A stretch of 64,000 bases of DNA from Trichoplusia ni (Eukaryota > Arthropoda > Insecta > Lepidoptera > Noctuidae): NCBI RefSeq assembly GCF_003590095.1, contig NC_039491.1, forward strand, positions 3,224,001 to 3,288,000, read 5' to 3'. The notes beneath the pieces were generated by a model. That model was not told the DNA's origin. It ran no database searches and saw only the letters and a list, made by a program, of their open reading frames with translations. The position numbers and the translations under genes are program-made. Shown one piece after another: positions 49,381 through 61,399 of this stretch (the stretch's first letter is position 1; each line of letters begins with the position of its first letter).

Positions 49381-51700
49381 ACCTAGCTCCATCCTCTAGC
49401 GTGCCAGCAAAACTAGCAAAGTCAGTTATTTAAATTAAATTTACATAATTCACAACAGCAAAAGCTTTTACATTAGCCCGGATTCAGGGTGACACTCGCA
49501 AAGCATTCAGTTTTATTTACTCCCACATATAGCGCACGAAGAGCTTACGTTAGGCAATTTATTGAAGCACAGAAAATTACCCTTTGTAAATATTGAAACA
49601 GTCATCCAATCTTGAATAGCTTTAATGCCATCACAGTCCTACATGGGTACGCGCTGGGATCTTACTCGGAAATGTGGACATATTATGAGATGTATTTTGA
49701 GGATGTAAGAGATGGATAGAAACCAATTTAACATTTATTTATATCTTCCAGAAGTAAATATCCGATTAATCGAAATCACATAAAATAATGGAAACGAAAA
49801 ATAACAAGTCTTATGTTGCCCACATATAGTCTGTTCATTTATTTCCGAGAAGGTTTGCAACGTTCCGATGAGTAAATCTTTCTTATTTTCCCATTTCCTT
49901 CAGAATCAATATAGCTTGAAATAACCTGGGTCTTATCTCGTACCTTTATTTTTTCATAAACCCACAAATAATTTTGTCCCTGTCTGACAGAATAAAACTT
50001 AAGCGAATGATCGGTAATCCCTTTTAAATCCAAGGGGAATTCTTGAGATTCAATGAGGTTCTGCCCTCTGTAGGTGACCTTGCCGGGGCGCTCCCCCAAT
50101 CTCTGTAAATTTTCGTAATATCGGAATACTGAATCTTAGCTTAGATAACGATGTCAAGATTCAAAATATTTTCCCTCTTAGAAAATGACCTTTGAAGGCT
50201 TTTTTATAATCTGCTTATAGTTTTGACATTGTCTACAAGATTATGAGGACCAATTAGGACGTATTTATATGTATCTTATCTCTTCGTATTTATCTATCGT
50301 CATCAGGGTTTCTTATGAAATTTGTCGTTGAGAAACCCGAATATTACCGAAAATGATTGGAGGTTTTAGATATCTCTGGGTATAATGGAATCATATTTCT
50401 TTAACATTGCTCTAATCATAAATCATAAATGTACCTACAGCTTTACCTTTTCGATTTTGTTGATTTATTCTTTTTTCCGTCATCAAACATAATAGGATAT
50501 TTCCTGCGTTGGTACCATGATGGCCCGTTTTAAATACCCAAATCGCGTAAAAATGTAATCAGAATAATTAGTTGGCTAAAAGATACGAAATAAAAGTAAA
50601 AGTGGATATCTAATGTAAATGCAAGAAGAAATTACAGTGAAAATAGGGTCACATTAATCCGCCACAATCTCTCGCTAATTTGCCGTGACATTGCGGTGTA
50701 AATAACTTCAGAGTACCCAGTTTCGCTACAATTTAAATAAAAAGTTCCACTTTCCATCGGGAAATTGTTTCGAGTTCACTTTACTATTCATTGATTTATT
50801 CGAATGGCCTGTAATTATTATAGTTAGCTTTAAACAGGAACGGGTTCCGCGGCTTTCATGCTAAAACTTTTGTTATAATATTTTTGAAGAGAAGTTAACG
50901 TAATTGACGTCGGGTCCTGGTCGAGTTTATTTAGGACTGGACGTAACCTCTCCGAATATTGGGATCGTGATTGGGCGCGTGAGTAGGCCTTTATTTATTG
51001 TGTACATAAATCTTTAAGAAAAAGGTAAATACGGGAGATGAAGCCGTTGTATTTCTGCGAGACTTCTTTAGTGGAAAGTAAACTTGTATTTGTTCAACCC
51101 CTCTATTTTGATATCCGCTGAGCGCAGGATTTATTCGGAGTAGTATGAACCGAAGCGTAATCTCCACGTTAACACGTTCCAAAATGAAGAACAAGCAGAA
51201 ACATACCGATAGCGATAGAGCATAGCGTTGTAATCCTTACGTTCTGAAAGTATTAGATTATATTTCTAGCAAAACTTATAGATACGATTCTGAGGCTCGG
51301 ATTAGTACCATGTTTATGAAGACTGTGTTTATCATATAAGCATAAAGTTTTGTATTATTCCTGATTTATGTATACTCAACTACAGCCAAAGCTAGCATGT
51401 AGTAGGGACGATATTACTCCCTGCGTACCCCTTTCTCTCAGGCGTTGCGTGTTAATAATAATAAAAATAACTTCCCTCATTCCAGCAAATAAATTGTACG
51501 CACACAGCAATGACCCGGTCTCAACTTAATAAAACGTCCATGTTATTTTATTGAAATTTTCAACATGTATCCACGGCCCAGGCTCTGTTATAAAGTTACT
51601 AAATTACGCTGAAATAACCAAAATTGTTGTCGAAACTTTGTAGCGCTCAGTTTATAGGCGTTATAAATTAATAAGGAATCATGTTATGACTGGTGACTCC
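49381..51700. other. AT-rich DNA, no gene seen
   Basis: A minus-strand frame at 49839-50099 (86 codons) is hydrophilic with no domain. Nothing else is supported. Confidence 0.5.
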
Positions 51701-51783
51701 GCCTAATGCCAGGTGGAGTGGGCAGACCGCGCGCCGCGCTTTGTCAGCTAACTACACTTGTTATTGAATAGTTTCACTCAACA

Positions 51784-51912
51784 ATGAGCCTGCGAACAAA
51801 GGGAACATTTCGGAGCTTTGGTCAGATACTTTCATATTTATATCACAACTTCACAGCAACGGAGTTTCCACTTTTCTTTTGTTGTATGTTTGTAGTAGTT
51901 CAACATTCGTGA
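51784..51912 (+). CDS. Small open frame upstream of a strong donor
   Basis: An ATG in excellent insect context (caacaATGagc), just after a CpG-rich patch (51715-51765), opens a 42-codon frame whose C-terminal third is hydrophobic (FFCCMFVVVQHS). A strong donor, GAAG|GTAAGAC (GT at 51962), lies about 50 bases after the stop. This could be a non-coding first exon with an upstream frame, a small-peptide gene, or chance. The pyrimidine-rich stretch right before the donor (cttttatttcttttgaag) also gives it a weak ratchet-like look. Confidence 0.18.
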   Translation: MSLRTKGTFRSFGQILSYLYHNFTATEFPLFFCCMFVVVQHS

Positions 51913-51969
51913 TTCTGTGAGTTCATCTCAAAGTTAGGGATAGCTTTTATTTCTTTTGAAGGTAAGACA

Positions 51970-53470
51970 AATTAACTTGTTTTTTATTTCTGTTCGCGGA
52001 CTTTGATAATCCTGGTACATTTTGGTTTACTCTTTTCATTGAAGTCATCGTTTTGCTTCTCTTTATACGAAATCTTTAGTATTTTAAAGGAAAATGAGAC
52101 CTGCCTTTAAAAGTAAATACTTTCCTGAACTATGCGCTAACGTAGACAGCTTGCATAGGATACAAAGGTCTTTGTGCTGAGCACTGAGAATAAGCAGCTT
52201 CCGCTCTTAGGACATTTCATCATAAGAATAGGGGCTCACTGTGAGCTGGCCCACATGACACATCCGTATTCTTTATTATTATAAGGCAGATTACAATTTA
52301 TGCTGGAATATATAGTTCAGTGATTCAGTACCAAGTATCTGAGCAATACCTACTTGTTCTAGAGTATCGCTAAAGTATAAAAGGTGGATTAGCCAACATG
52401 TTACTACTAAAAGGGTGCTCAAACGAGTTTTTACGGAAAGTGATATTTAAAACATTTTCATGTATTTTTGCACTGTGGCAACTGATGTCGGTTTCTATCG
52501 TAGTTTTTTCTTAACAAATCCTTTTCACGAAGTCGACCATCTTATCCCCTAGATTTTTTTTAAAACTTATGCGATGCCCATTTTGAGTGTAAACTGAAAC
52601 ACGAGCGAATAAAATTGGAAAACATTTGTTCGACACAAAATATTAAATATTTACGTCTCTCGCGACATTTACGTAGAAAAGAACCTTCCCTAAAAAGCTC
52701 GTCGCTCACATTCGTACTTAAATTACGACCGTATATATGCGTGTCCTGGAAACAACCCCGGCAAACCACTAGTATAATTTTACGAGCCATTCACTTCGTA
52801 ATGCCTCAGACCGTAAATAAATCATCAACGCAGTGTGGTCATGTAAAAGTTTCCAGTTGAAGGATATATACAGAAGCAGTACAAACACGGAGCAAGTTGA
52901 GTCGATCTCTTTATTTCCTCTGCGGCGCGAGGACAGCTGAAAGGGTTCTCATGAAACTTTATGATTCAAGATTCAGCGTTGTCAAGCGTATAAATGACCT
53001 AGTTTTGTTTTTGTATTTGTCTAGGCAAATTTTGCGCTCATTATGTATCCCCAGGCCTTTTGTTCTTTTTCTGGAAATTAATTTCTGTATATCACTCCAA
53101 CACCGCGTTCAAAAAAAAGAGCGATAAGTTTCAGAGAGCTTCTGAAACCTACCACTATAGTTTTTCATTGAGAAAATCAATCACAACGGTGAGCTTTAAA
53201 ATCCAGGCTGTTTATTTTTGGGTATTCGTAAAAATACTGCATCATAATAGATATGTATGAATGAATACCATACAATAATAACAACGTGGAGCATGAACTG
53301 TTTGTATACAAAACATACAAGCTCTGTGAGTGGTGTTCGTCGTCGCTCGCAGCCGGCCCCGGGCGGGATCCGATCAGCCGGTGACGCCTATTAAACCCCG
53401 CCGAGTGGGGACCCGTGTTAACCTGAATTTGCTTTTGTCTTAGCAACGAGAATAGTTGTAGGTGTCCATA
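51970..53470. other. AT-rich DNA, one GC block, no gene seen
   Basis: A GC-rich patch at 53335-53405 includes CCGGCCCCGGGCGGGATCCG. Overlapping frames on both strands lack domains. Confidence 0.5.
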
Positions 53471-53477
53471 CAATAGT

Positions 53478-53506
53478 TGACTTGTTTTGTTCTCTAGGTA
53501 AGTAGA
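53478..53506 (+). other. Best candidate recursive splice site (ratchet point)
   Basis: A pyrimidine-rich acceptor (cttgttttgttctctag) ends at 53497 and is fused to a full-consensus donor, GTAAGTAG. The combined YAG|GTAAGT is nine specified bases next to a long pyrimidine tract, a pattern expected well under once by chance on one strand of 64 kb by my estimate. Such sites mark stepwise removal of long introns in flies. No open exon with a second donor follows closely, so a zero-length exon is the natural reading. It implies a long plus-strand intron covering this position. Confidence 0.5.
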
Positions 53507-53509
53507 CGC

Positions 53510-56500
53510 AAATCAAGATTGTTTCCTAAATCTCCTTCTCACATACCTGGAACTAACTTGGATAAAAGTTAAGTGAGATTCAGCAGAAAAAGGCTGATTT
53601 TGCAGAGTGCATGTGACTAAGATGATGACATTATGACAGTACGTATTACGTTCCTCACTAAACGAGAGGACGTGCATTTTGTTAGAGGCGTGTCGTTTAC
53701 GAGGGTCGTTGTTTAAACGAAGCCGCACCGGACCACAGCATGTGTTTACTGCGGTGACCGTAAACGCCAGCTTTATAACCTCGAAAACTGTCTCCACAAA
53801 CGTTGATTGAGAATGCGACTCAAAAGACGGTCATGAAACTGAATTCAAGTGCTTCGCTGCGCACCTAATTAATCTACGGAATAGCTGCCACGTTTATGAC
53901 TGCCATAAACGATGGCTGTTTTTCATTTGTCCTACACTATCTTGTCAACTAAACATAGCACAATCTTCGCTAAAAGACCTCTGTCCCTTTATATTGGATG
54001 AGAAGTTTCATATTTGTCCGTGACTAGAAAACTTTTTGTCGCACCAGAAATCGCCTGTTTCCTATTGAATCTTTTTTGGGGTAAAACTAAGTCAATCGAA
54101 AAACTCATTTTGTTCGTGCAATTTATGAAAGTTCTCTATATGAGTGCTATCTTATAATACGAACACAAGTAAACGTATATTTTATCAAGAGAGTTTTCGT
54201 TTATTCTTATAAAAGATGGAACCTTGTTGGTTGTCAAATGAACGTTATAAATTACAAAAGTAGGTTGTATTCTATAACCGACCTTAAAATGTTGGCATCC
54301 AAGTGTTAGTTCATTAGGTCAAAGTCAAAACACCATAGACTGGCAAGCACCCAGCATCCACAAAGGTCACCTTGGAAATTTGCGTGGCTATACATTATGC
54401 CGTTCTCCATGTCCAACTTGGCTGGTTACCAAATGAAAAAGAAATGTTAACGGTTAAGTCAAGGTCGTGAGAAAGCTGACGGTCACTGGGACAATGTTTA
54501 ATGTTAACAAACCGGTCGATAGACTAAAATAGCAGAGAACTGTTCTCTTTAATCGGTTTAAGTTTGTCTTTAAACGAATCGAAAACCTAATATGAATGAT
54601 ATACAGTTAAATAATGTAGAGTCGTTATGTCAATCAAACAAATTTTCCGCAATTCGGCCTAATCAGATTTGTATTTGTACTAGAAAATTACAATTTAGTC
54701 GGTAGGTACACATGTGGGCAATTTTCCGTGTCGCTAAGTGTAATTGGCACAGGTGCCGGAGTCTGTCGCCCTACGAGGTGTCACCGTTCCAATTTCCTGA
54801 GCACCCTATTCCCCCCAACAACTGTTATTGGATTTTTTTGCAATATCCCTCATTGCCAACCAGCGGGAATGCGAGTGTACTCGAATAACTTGCGAACACG
54901 CACTTGTGAACGCTACGACGCTTTACATCCTCCACCTCTTGTATAATATGATAGCCTAGTATTTTTATTGCTACACGTCCCATTTCACAAAGGTGTGTAG
55001 TTTCTGTAGGAAAACAGATTCATATGTTCATGATATACATATATACTTTTTTAGAATAATAGCGTGTGCTGGTAAATAATGTCAACAGCTAGTCGCACAG
55101 GTTTTGCTTTGTATAAATTATTCAAGTCCAATAAGTCTCACTGAACTCGTTTTGTTGGTACAAACTAGTTCCACCTGAAATTTTTAATTGGTTTCGCTGT
55201 TAATATAACGAAAGCAATGTCGACCAACCACTTTCATTCGAAACGCCAAGCGAAACTAAAAATAAACAGGAAATATTTAACCTTTACTAGGCCATCAATA
55301 ATTATAACAATGAGAGACTGATGAAACTTTGTTTTTGCCCCTTCGTGTAATAAATAATCTCTAGTAGATTCTGTCTTTCAAGAATTCTATACTTATGTCA
55401 TTTCAAATATTTGTACGCTGTTAGTGGTTTAAATATTTAATATACCTAGTCCGTGTTTATACTGCCCCGTCTGTCGGAAAGGATTTCCATAAAAGCTTTA
55501 TTTCGTCTCTTATCTTTATCCCTTTTGTATCGACGTCATTGATAGCAAGTACCTCGTAAATCTTAATGACGGAGGATCGTCAGAGCGTCTCTCGTATAAA
55601 CAGAAGGGGATAGCGCTATTGTCTCCACACATTTTACGATTTCGATAGTTTGCAAAAAGCTGAATAACGCTCGACGAAAATAAAGTAGCTGACGTACACG
55701 CACAGCTCTAACAAAAACTGCTTGATACTATTACCCTATATCAAAAGAACAGTATAGAAATTTAAACGATAAATCCCTCAGTGACCTACAAAAGAATCTG
55801 TTCAGTAATTCGATAATCCGACTTACAAAGTCTTTCTTCGGGGGTTTCGTAGAGCAAAAATATGTTCGTGTACATAATCTGTTTAATGTGTGACGTGGAT
55901 AGGTTGTAAAAATGAAAATTTGGATAGTGGGGGTAATTCTTTTTACAAATACCTTTAGTCTTAAGCTGCCAGTGATATCGAGAGGCCGGTTACGTTGCCT
56001 GTTATTCCCCTTAAGTGCCCTGTTTGTCTTCGCGCTTATTTAATAAAAGCTTCTTCCTATAGGGTTGTTGATTTCATTTCCTTTCCCTTATTAAGGTGGT
56101 AATATGAAAATGGAACATTGTAAGAATATATAGAAGCAACAGTAACAGTAAAGGTTAAGGAATTTTGTAGTAAAATGTTGCTGCTTGATCATACATGCAG
56201 GAATGTGGATAATGAACGGAATTATTATGATTTCTATGCACTAATAAATTTGCATATTACTGTAGACTGTTACGTAAAGTTTTAATAATAGCTTGTGTTA
56301 ACTTGTGTATATGAAACGGGGTATCAAATACAAACCTGATTAACTTCAAATAGATTATCTGTTATTTTTTTTTGCCCAAAATAAACAGCAGCTATAGGTA
56401 ATATTATCTTTACCAGAACGTAGTGTCTGATGTTATCACACACAATGTGGCTTCATTTTACTATTGTCTGACAAAGCTAACCCTACGTCTAAGGTTTGTG

Positions 56501-57570
56501 GGTAATTCTATCTGCTTAAGTAAACTACCACCAAATCTGAAGGATTGTTTACACAAAAGCTTGGATCTCATGAAGTAGAGCTGTTGTGTTTCGTATTTCT
56601 AAAGTCACAAAGACGGGAAAACTGATATTAGTTCCAAGAATCTTTGTTTTCAAAGAGTATTAAATATCAGTTCAAGAGATTGAATTTGCATGTAATTGTT
56701 ATTGCACGCTGTCTGAAGTTTTGTCGTACTTATTTGCTGTTTGCATTTTTTAAATGTTGTAATTGTTTTTACTACGAAAATATTGAGATTTCTCTTCATT
56801 TCTTCATTCTTCCATGGGAAAAGCAATTAATTGACAATTTATATAAACATAAATGTATGTATTTTTCTTTTATTTCTTGTGATTTACCCTCTTATAAATT
56901 TAAATTTTCCCATTCGTTTATTTTGGCACCTAAAATATTTTTCTATTCCGCTCTATGAAAATCATTATTTTGGTGTAAATGTGTTTTAAGTTACATATTT
57001 GTATTAATATAACTTGTAAAGGATTAATATCTGGAGTGAATATTTAAGTACCTTGTGAAGCAAAATCTTAACTCAAATTAGTTCTAGTTCTATATGGTTA
57101 TTATTAGGATTGAAGCTTTTCAGAGTATGTAGAATCAATAGAGCGAAATACTGGTTTTGATATCTTGTCGGAATTAAAAAACACGAAAATAATGAAATCA
57201 AAAAGGCACAATAAACATTGCAGAAACTACTGTTGTAAATGTCTTCCTTAGATTTAATTTCAGTTAAATAGAAATTCAAACAATTTTAGTGTCGTTGTAA
57301 TTAAAAATAAAATTTAGATTTGTACTACTTTCCTCCTATAAAAGCCACTACTAGTTTCTAGTTGGGTTTTTTGTTCGGTACTACTAGTTATATACTTATT
57401 ATTATTTAATGACTAACTTATTGTTTTTTTTTAGCTTGATAGCTAGTTTATATGTTTGGTAGTAAGTTTTATAGCACGTCTTGTTTACGTTATCAAAATA
57501 TTAAAATATTGTCGTGTATACTCGTAAAGACCCGAAAACAAACAAAGCCATCATAATATATCAAGCGCTT
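53510..57570. other. AT-rich DNA, no gene seen
   Basis: Reading frames are of chance length. The 56644-56958 plus-strand frame (104 codons) is Phe/Lys/Tyr/Cys-rich, as expected from translated AT-rich DNA, and has no domain. Confidence 0.5.
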
Positions 57571-57595
57571 TCGCGTTTTGTTTTTGTTTTCTCAG

Positions 57596-57675
57596 CGGGG
57601 CCCTCATAATACCCGATCACCAGCTTAATAATACATCGACTTGCGAGTTTATCACAGGCAGCCAGCCTGAGGATG
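57596..57675 (+). CDS. Candidate 80-nt internal exon, CUB-entry-like peptide
   Basis: An excellent 3' splice site (ttttgtttttgttttctcag, ending at 57595) precedes 80 nt that are open in one frame: one base, 26 codons, one base. The reading contains the protein-like stretch LNNTSTCEFITGSQPEDG, including an N-x-S/T glycosylation sequon (NNT or NTS) and a Cys-Glu-Phe start. The donor GTAGCT (GT at 57676) is only moderate, and TAA follows two codons beyond it. The C-x-F ... G pattern resembles the entry to extracellular CUB domains, where a Gly and then an S-P-x-Y-P motif would follow in the next exon; this is a weak analogy. The exon could also be terminal, ending at that TAA. Confidence 0.3.
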
Positions 57676-57679
57676 GTAG

Positions 57680-60600
57680 CTAATACATTTTCTATCAGAA
57701 TTTCCCACGCGGATCGCAGGTGCGGTGCGGCGCGTGGTGCTAACCAATAAATAACCCGACGTTAGCTTCCCTGATCAGTGTAATCTAACTAGACGTGATA
57801 TAGTCAGGCGGCGCCGGCCCAACAATACTGCAGGGACCGCCCGCCACAACTACACACTAACTCGAATGCATCTCGTGAGCTACATCACACCTTTGCCAAC
57901 GATATTCATGGAACTTTAAATTCACAAGAACTGAAGCGTCACGAAATTTTAATTTTACCTACCGAAGATCGACACAAAACCTTCCAAGTTCTGCTGCCGC
58001 TAACAATTACGAGAAAGTTAAACGAGTAAGTTAAAGTGAGTTATTAAACGTACCTAGCAACTTGGTATTTTACTTTACGAAACTACATAAACGAGAATTG
58101 ATTCATAACTTTAATTTCATTTCCGCTGCGATTGCGAATGAACGAGCATTAAATATTACGTTTACTTTAAAATTGAATTCTCTATTTCATTATTTAATTT
58201 TAATACATTCGCGGTTGATGGATGCGTCCATTTCTCATATTGCTCAAACTAATTGGCAATTCTGACAACTATTGAATCGGAATGGACTAACGTTCACAAA
58301 ATACAAATTAAATATACACGGGTTAAAGCGAACTCTTTATTTACATTGGAGCAGCGTATCGAATCGAAAAGCCATGTTCAGCAGAAGTGTTCCCGGCGTA
58401 ATATATCTTTAATTCGTAAGTAGCATAAAATAAACAGTAGGCGAGGCGGCGCCATACGGTCGCCACTTGTTTTTCCCATTTCCCTCAACGCAACAATAGG
58501 AATACGTACATGTAGAGGTACAAAAGAATCAAAGGGCCGTCGAGTACAACTGTTTCCAATTATGAAAGTTCCTCTCGTTTCGCTGAATCATTAATTATTT
58601 ATGTTCTCCGTATTAGTATGATAACGAATGCATGCCCAAACGAGATAGTCATTCCGCATTTCATTCGCGATTTATCGATATTCCGCAGTAGGTATACCAT
58701 AAAGGATAATCTTTTGACTGTTATAAATGTTGTATTAATATTAATACTGAACTTTTAAAATGAAAACATGGAGCTTTTTTCGCCACAGGAAAAAACATAA
58801 ACAAAGTGTAAGTATGTTCCTTTAAATCCCGGTGCAAAATATAAGTATTACGTTGCTATAACGATGAAATTATATTTTGGGTTTAGTTTTGGTTTAATAT
58901 ATTTGATGACCCATAGTATTATTATTTTTGTTGTAAAAAGTGTAGGTATTTTAGTTTTGTAAATAAAATAGTTTGAGGTATTTATGAGGCTAGAAAGCGT
59001 ATATTGAAATAAGATGATGGGATTGAAACACCTTATTACGACTAATCTTCGTTTCCAAAGTTATCCAAAACAGTTCGAAGGAGGTATCATAAGAATATCG
59101 AGGTCAACGTTTCGGAGATCTGGACATAACAGCGACCTCTAGCGATTGTCTTACAAGGCCGGGCTATTTGGAGATGATCCAAGGGACGTCTCTTATTACC
59201 GGAGCGTTGATTTGAATAACGGAATAAAGGAAAGAAAATATTCGAAACGAACGATTCTCGAAGATGACAGACAAAGGTAGTGCAGTGACTGGAGTTGGTT
59301 CTAGCCGGTTAGGTTATCGGAAGGTCGTTCACTCCCACGCCGTTACATAAATACATATTAATTTCCATTAGTCGAGAATAAGGCACCATATTATGCTAGA
59401 GAACCTGACGCTGAATTATACAAAAGTGGATTTTTTTGGGAGTGATTTGAATAAAACATGAATTGGCATAAGCTATTTGATTAACCGTCGCATTTACAAA
59501 GTTTACCATCAAGCGTCAGGCTTTCTCTATCACTAAAGAGACAAACGAATATACCTACAAATTGTTACACAGAAAAACGACATTTGTTAACACCATTGTC
59601 CAAATTATTTTTCCCTTTTCAAAATACAAAACCTGCACTAAAATATGCCCGTTATGTCACATTTGGAGCGTTTACATAAAGGTATAATGGAACTTGGCCC
59701 TCATCTGCAGATTCCACCGCCAGCTATGCACTACGTAATTCGGATGGTGTAACACTTTTTGAACACATAATACCTACAGTGTGCTCGTTACACGTCGCTG
59801 ATCGTGAAGGTTGTAGTTCTTCCGCTTTGAGACCCAACCTTGCTAAGGTTTCACTGCTTTCAATCTTGGCTTATGTGTGACCTATGTTACCTTTAAGGCT
59901 ATTGTTGCCGACTCAGAAGGATTATTTACCGTGACAGTCATCTACATGGACAAACCACTCGGCTTTCCCTCTTTGAATATTTCGTATTCAGTCTTTTGTT
60001 CATTGCTATGAGTTTGTATTTATGAGCAACTCTATAATCATTTAAAACATTATCCTTTTATGCCTAGTTTTATTACCCGTTAGTAACTACAATCAAAACT
60101 TTAGTGGCTGAAGTTAAAATGAAATGGGAACGGTTTTATTTACTCATTTCATATTATTTTAGTTTCAGCTCCGGCAAAGTAAGTAATATTTAGTATTCAA
60201 CGAATCTTTTATGCCGTAACTTTGGAGAAGCTTACAAGAAAAACAACATATTTAATAAAAATCTAGGTCTGACGTAAAGTCAACGTCTGTCAGAGTTTAC
60301 CGGCGCTACGTTTCAGCTTCGTACGTTTTGTAGAATTGTCGAGTACCACGTGAATACTAAAACAACCCACTGAGACTAATTGGAGTTAGTATATGTATAA
60401 TGAACTTCATATTATCTGTAGACATTATTAAACTTTGTTATTAATAATTAAGCCTTAAATTGGTTTTAATAATTTGGCAAAAGTTTTGAGTGTATTGGGT
60501 GAGTCCTTTTAATTTGCATTTGGCATAGCTACGAAAGTTTCATATGACATAGGGCCCTCTTAAGGGCTATCAATACTTGATATCTTAGTGCTATGAGTCT

Positions 60601-61200
60601 TGCACTGATATTCCTTTCTTCTTTATGATGATAACCCTCATGCAGTTATTAGTGGCAATAAACCAGTAAACTGGATTGGCAACACTCTGTCAATAAAATA
60701 CAATGTATTAGACAGCACGTTGTAGGTGCGTCTCCCTGGCCCTCGTAAATGCCGTAAAGCCCTCTTTATGCAGTGCAATTAATAAAGCTGCTAAGATATT
60801 GGAAATACTATAAAAGGCATAAGGGTTTATATTGCGTGTTAACATTAAATTGAAAATTTACTTAATTCTAAGCAATTTCATTAAAGTACTTTAATGGCTT
60901 TTCTACTTTTATTGCCTTATTTCAAGTTTTATTATTCCATTGAACATGATCGTTAAAAGTTTAAATAATCTATTACTTCCTAAGATTCACCTGTCTATAA
61001 ATAAAAGAAAAATATTATCCTCGGTGCATTAGAGATGCTAATTTCATTATTGTGTTCATCTAAAGTCCATTTAGTTCCATAATTACATAATGTAGTGAAT
61101 AGCTAATGTGTATTCATTTGTTTACCGCCGTGCACAAAAGAGTGACGTCATGGAGCAGGCTGCCTTGAAGAGGCCTACCTTAGTGTAATCGGTTAACCGC
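57680..61200. other. AT-rich DNA, no gene seen apart from a microexon candidate
   Basis: A GC-rich tail follows the 57596 exon candidate (57710-57850). The rest is AT-rich with no coding or repeat signal, apart from the 60169 microexon candidate. Confidence 0.5.
60169..60178 (+). CDS. Candidate 10-nt microexon
   Basis: CTCCGGCAAA is bounded by a good acceptor (tcatattattttagtttcag, ending at 60168) and a consensus donor GTAAGTAA (GT at 60179). Microexons this short are known in neuronal and cytoskeletal genes of insects. The pair could also be chance, since acceptor-like tracts are common in AT-rich DNA. Confidence 0.2.
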
Positions 61201-61217
61201 ACATGCTTGTGTCTTAC

Positions 61218-61339
61218 CTGTCAAACCTAATCTAGCGAATTGAACGGTCGAATTAGACGATGACCCAGTTTCCGATTGTCTCAGAAATTCGGACACGCGT
61301 TTCGAGTAATGTATTCGGTATTTGGTATTCGGAACGCAC
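61218..61339 (-). CDS. Candidate 122-nt minus-strand exon
   Basis: On the minus strand a 3' splice site (catttatgctatctcag) is followed by 122 nt ending at the strong donor ACAG|GTAAGAC (GT at 61217-61216). One frame is open throughout (1 + 40 codons + 1), while both other frames have stops. The peptide is hydrophilic and protein-like, e.g. SEFLRQSETGSSSNSTVQFA in its second half, with a Ser/Asn-rich linker. I recognise no family. It lies on the strand opposite to the ratchet sites, so it would belong to a different transcript. Confidence 0.3.
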
Positions 61340-61399
61340 CTGAGATAGCATAAATGAGTCATTGATGTGTTTATATTAACTGTAGTCTACGACACCGTG

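Noticed and set aside
56644..56958. 104-codon plus-strand frame rich in Phe, Tyr, Lys and Cys
   Set aside because: The composition is that of translated AT-rich DNA, and no domain was recognised.
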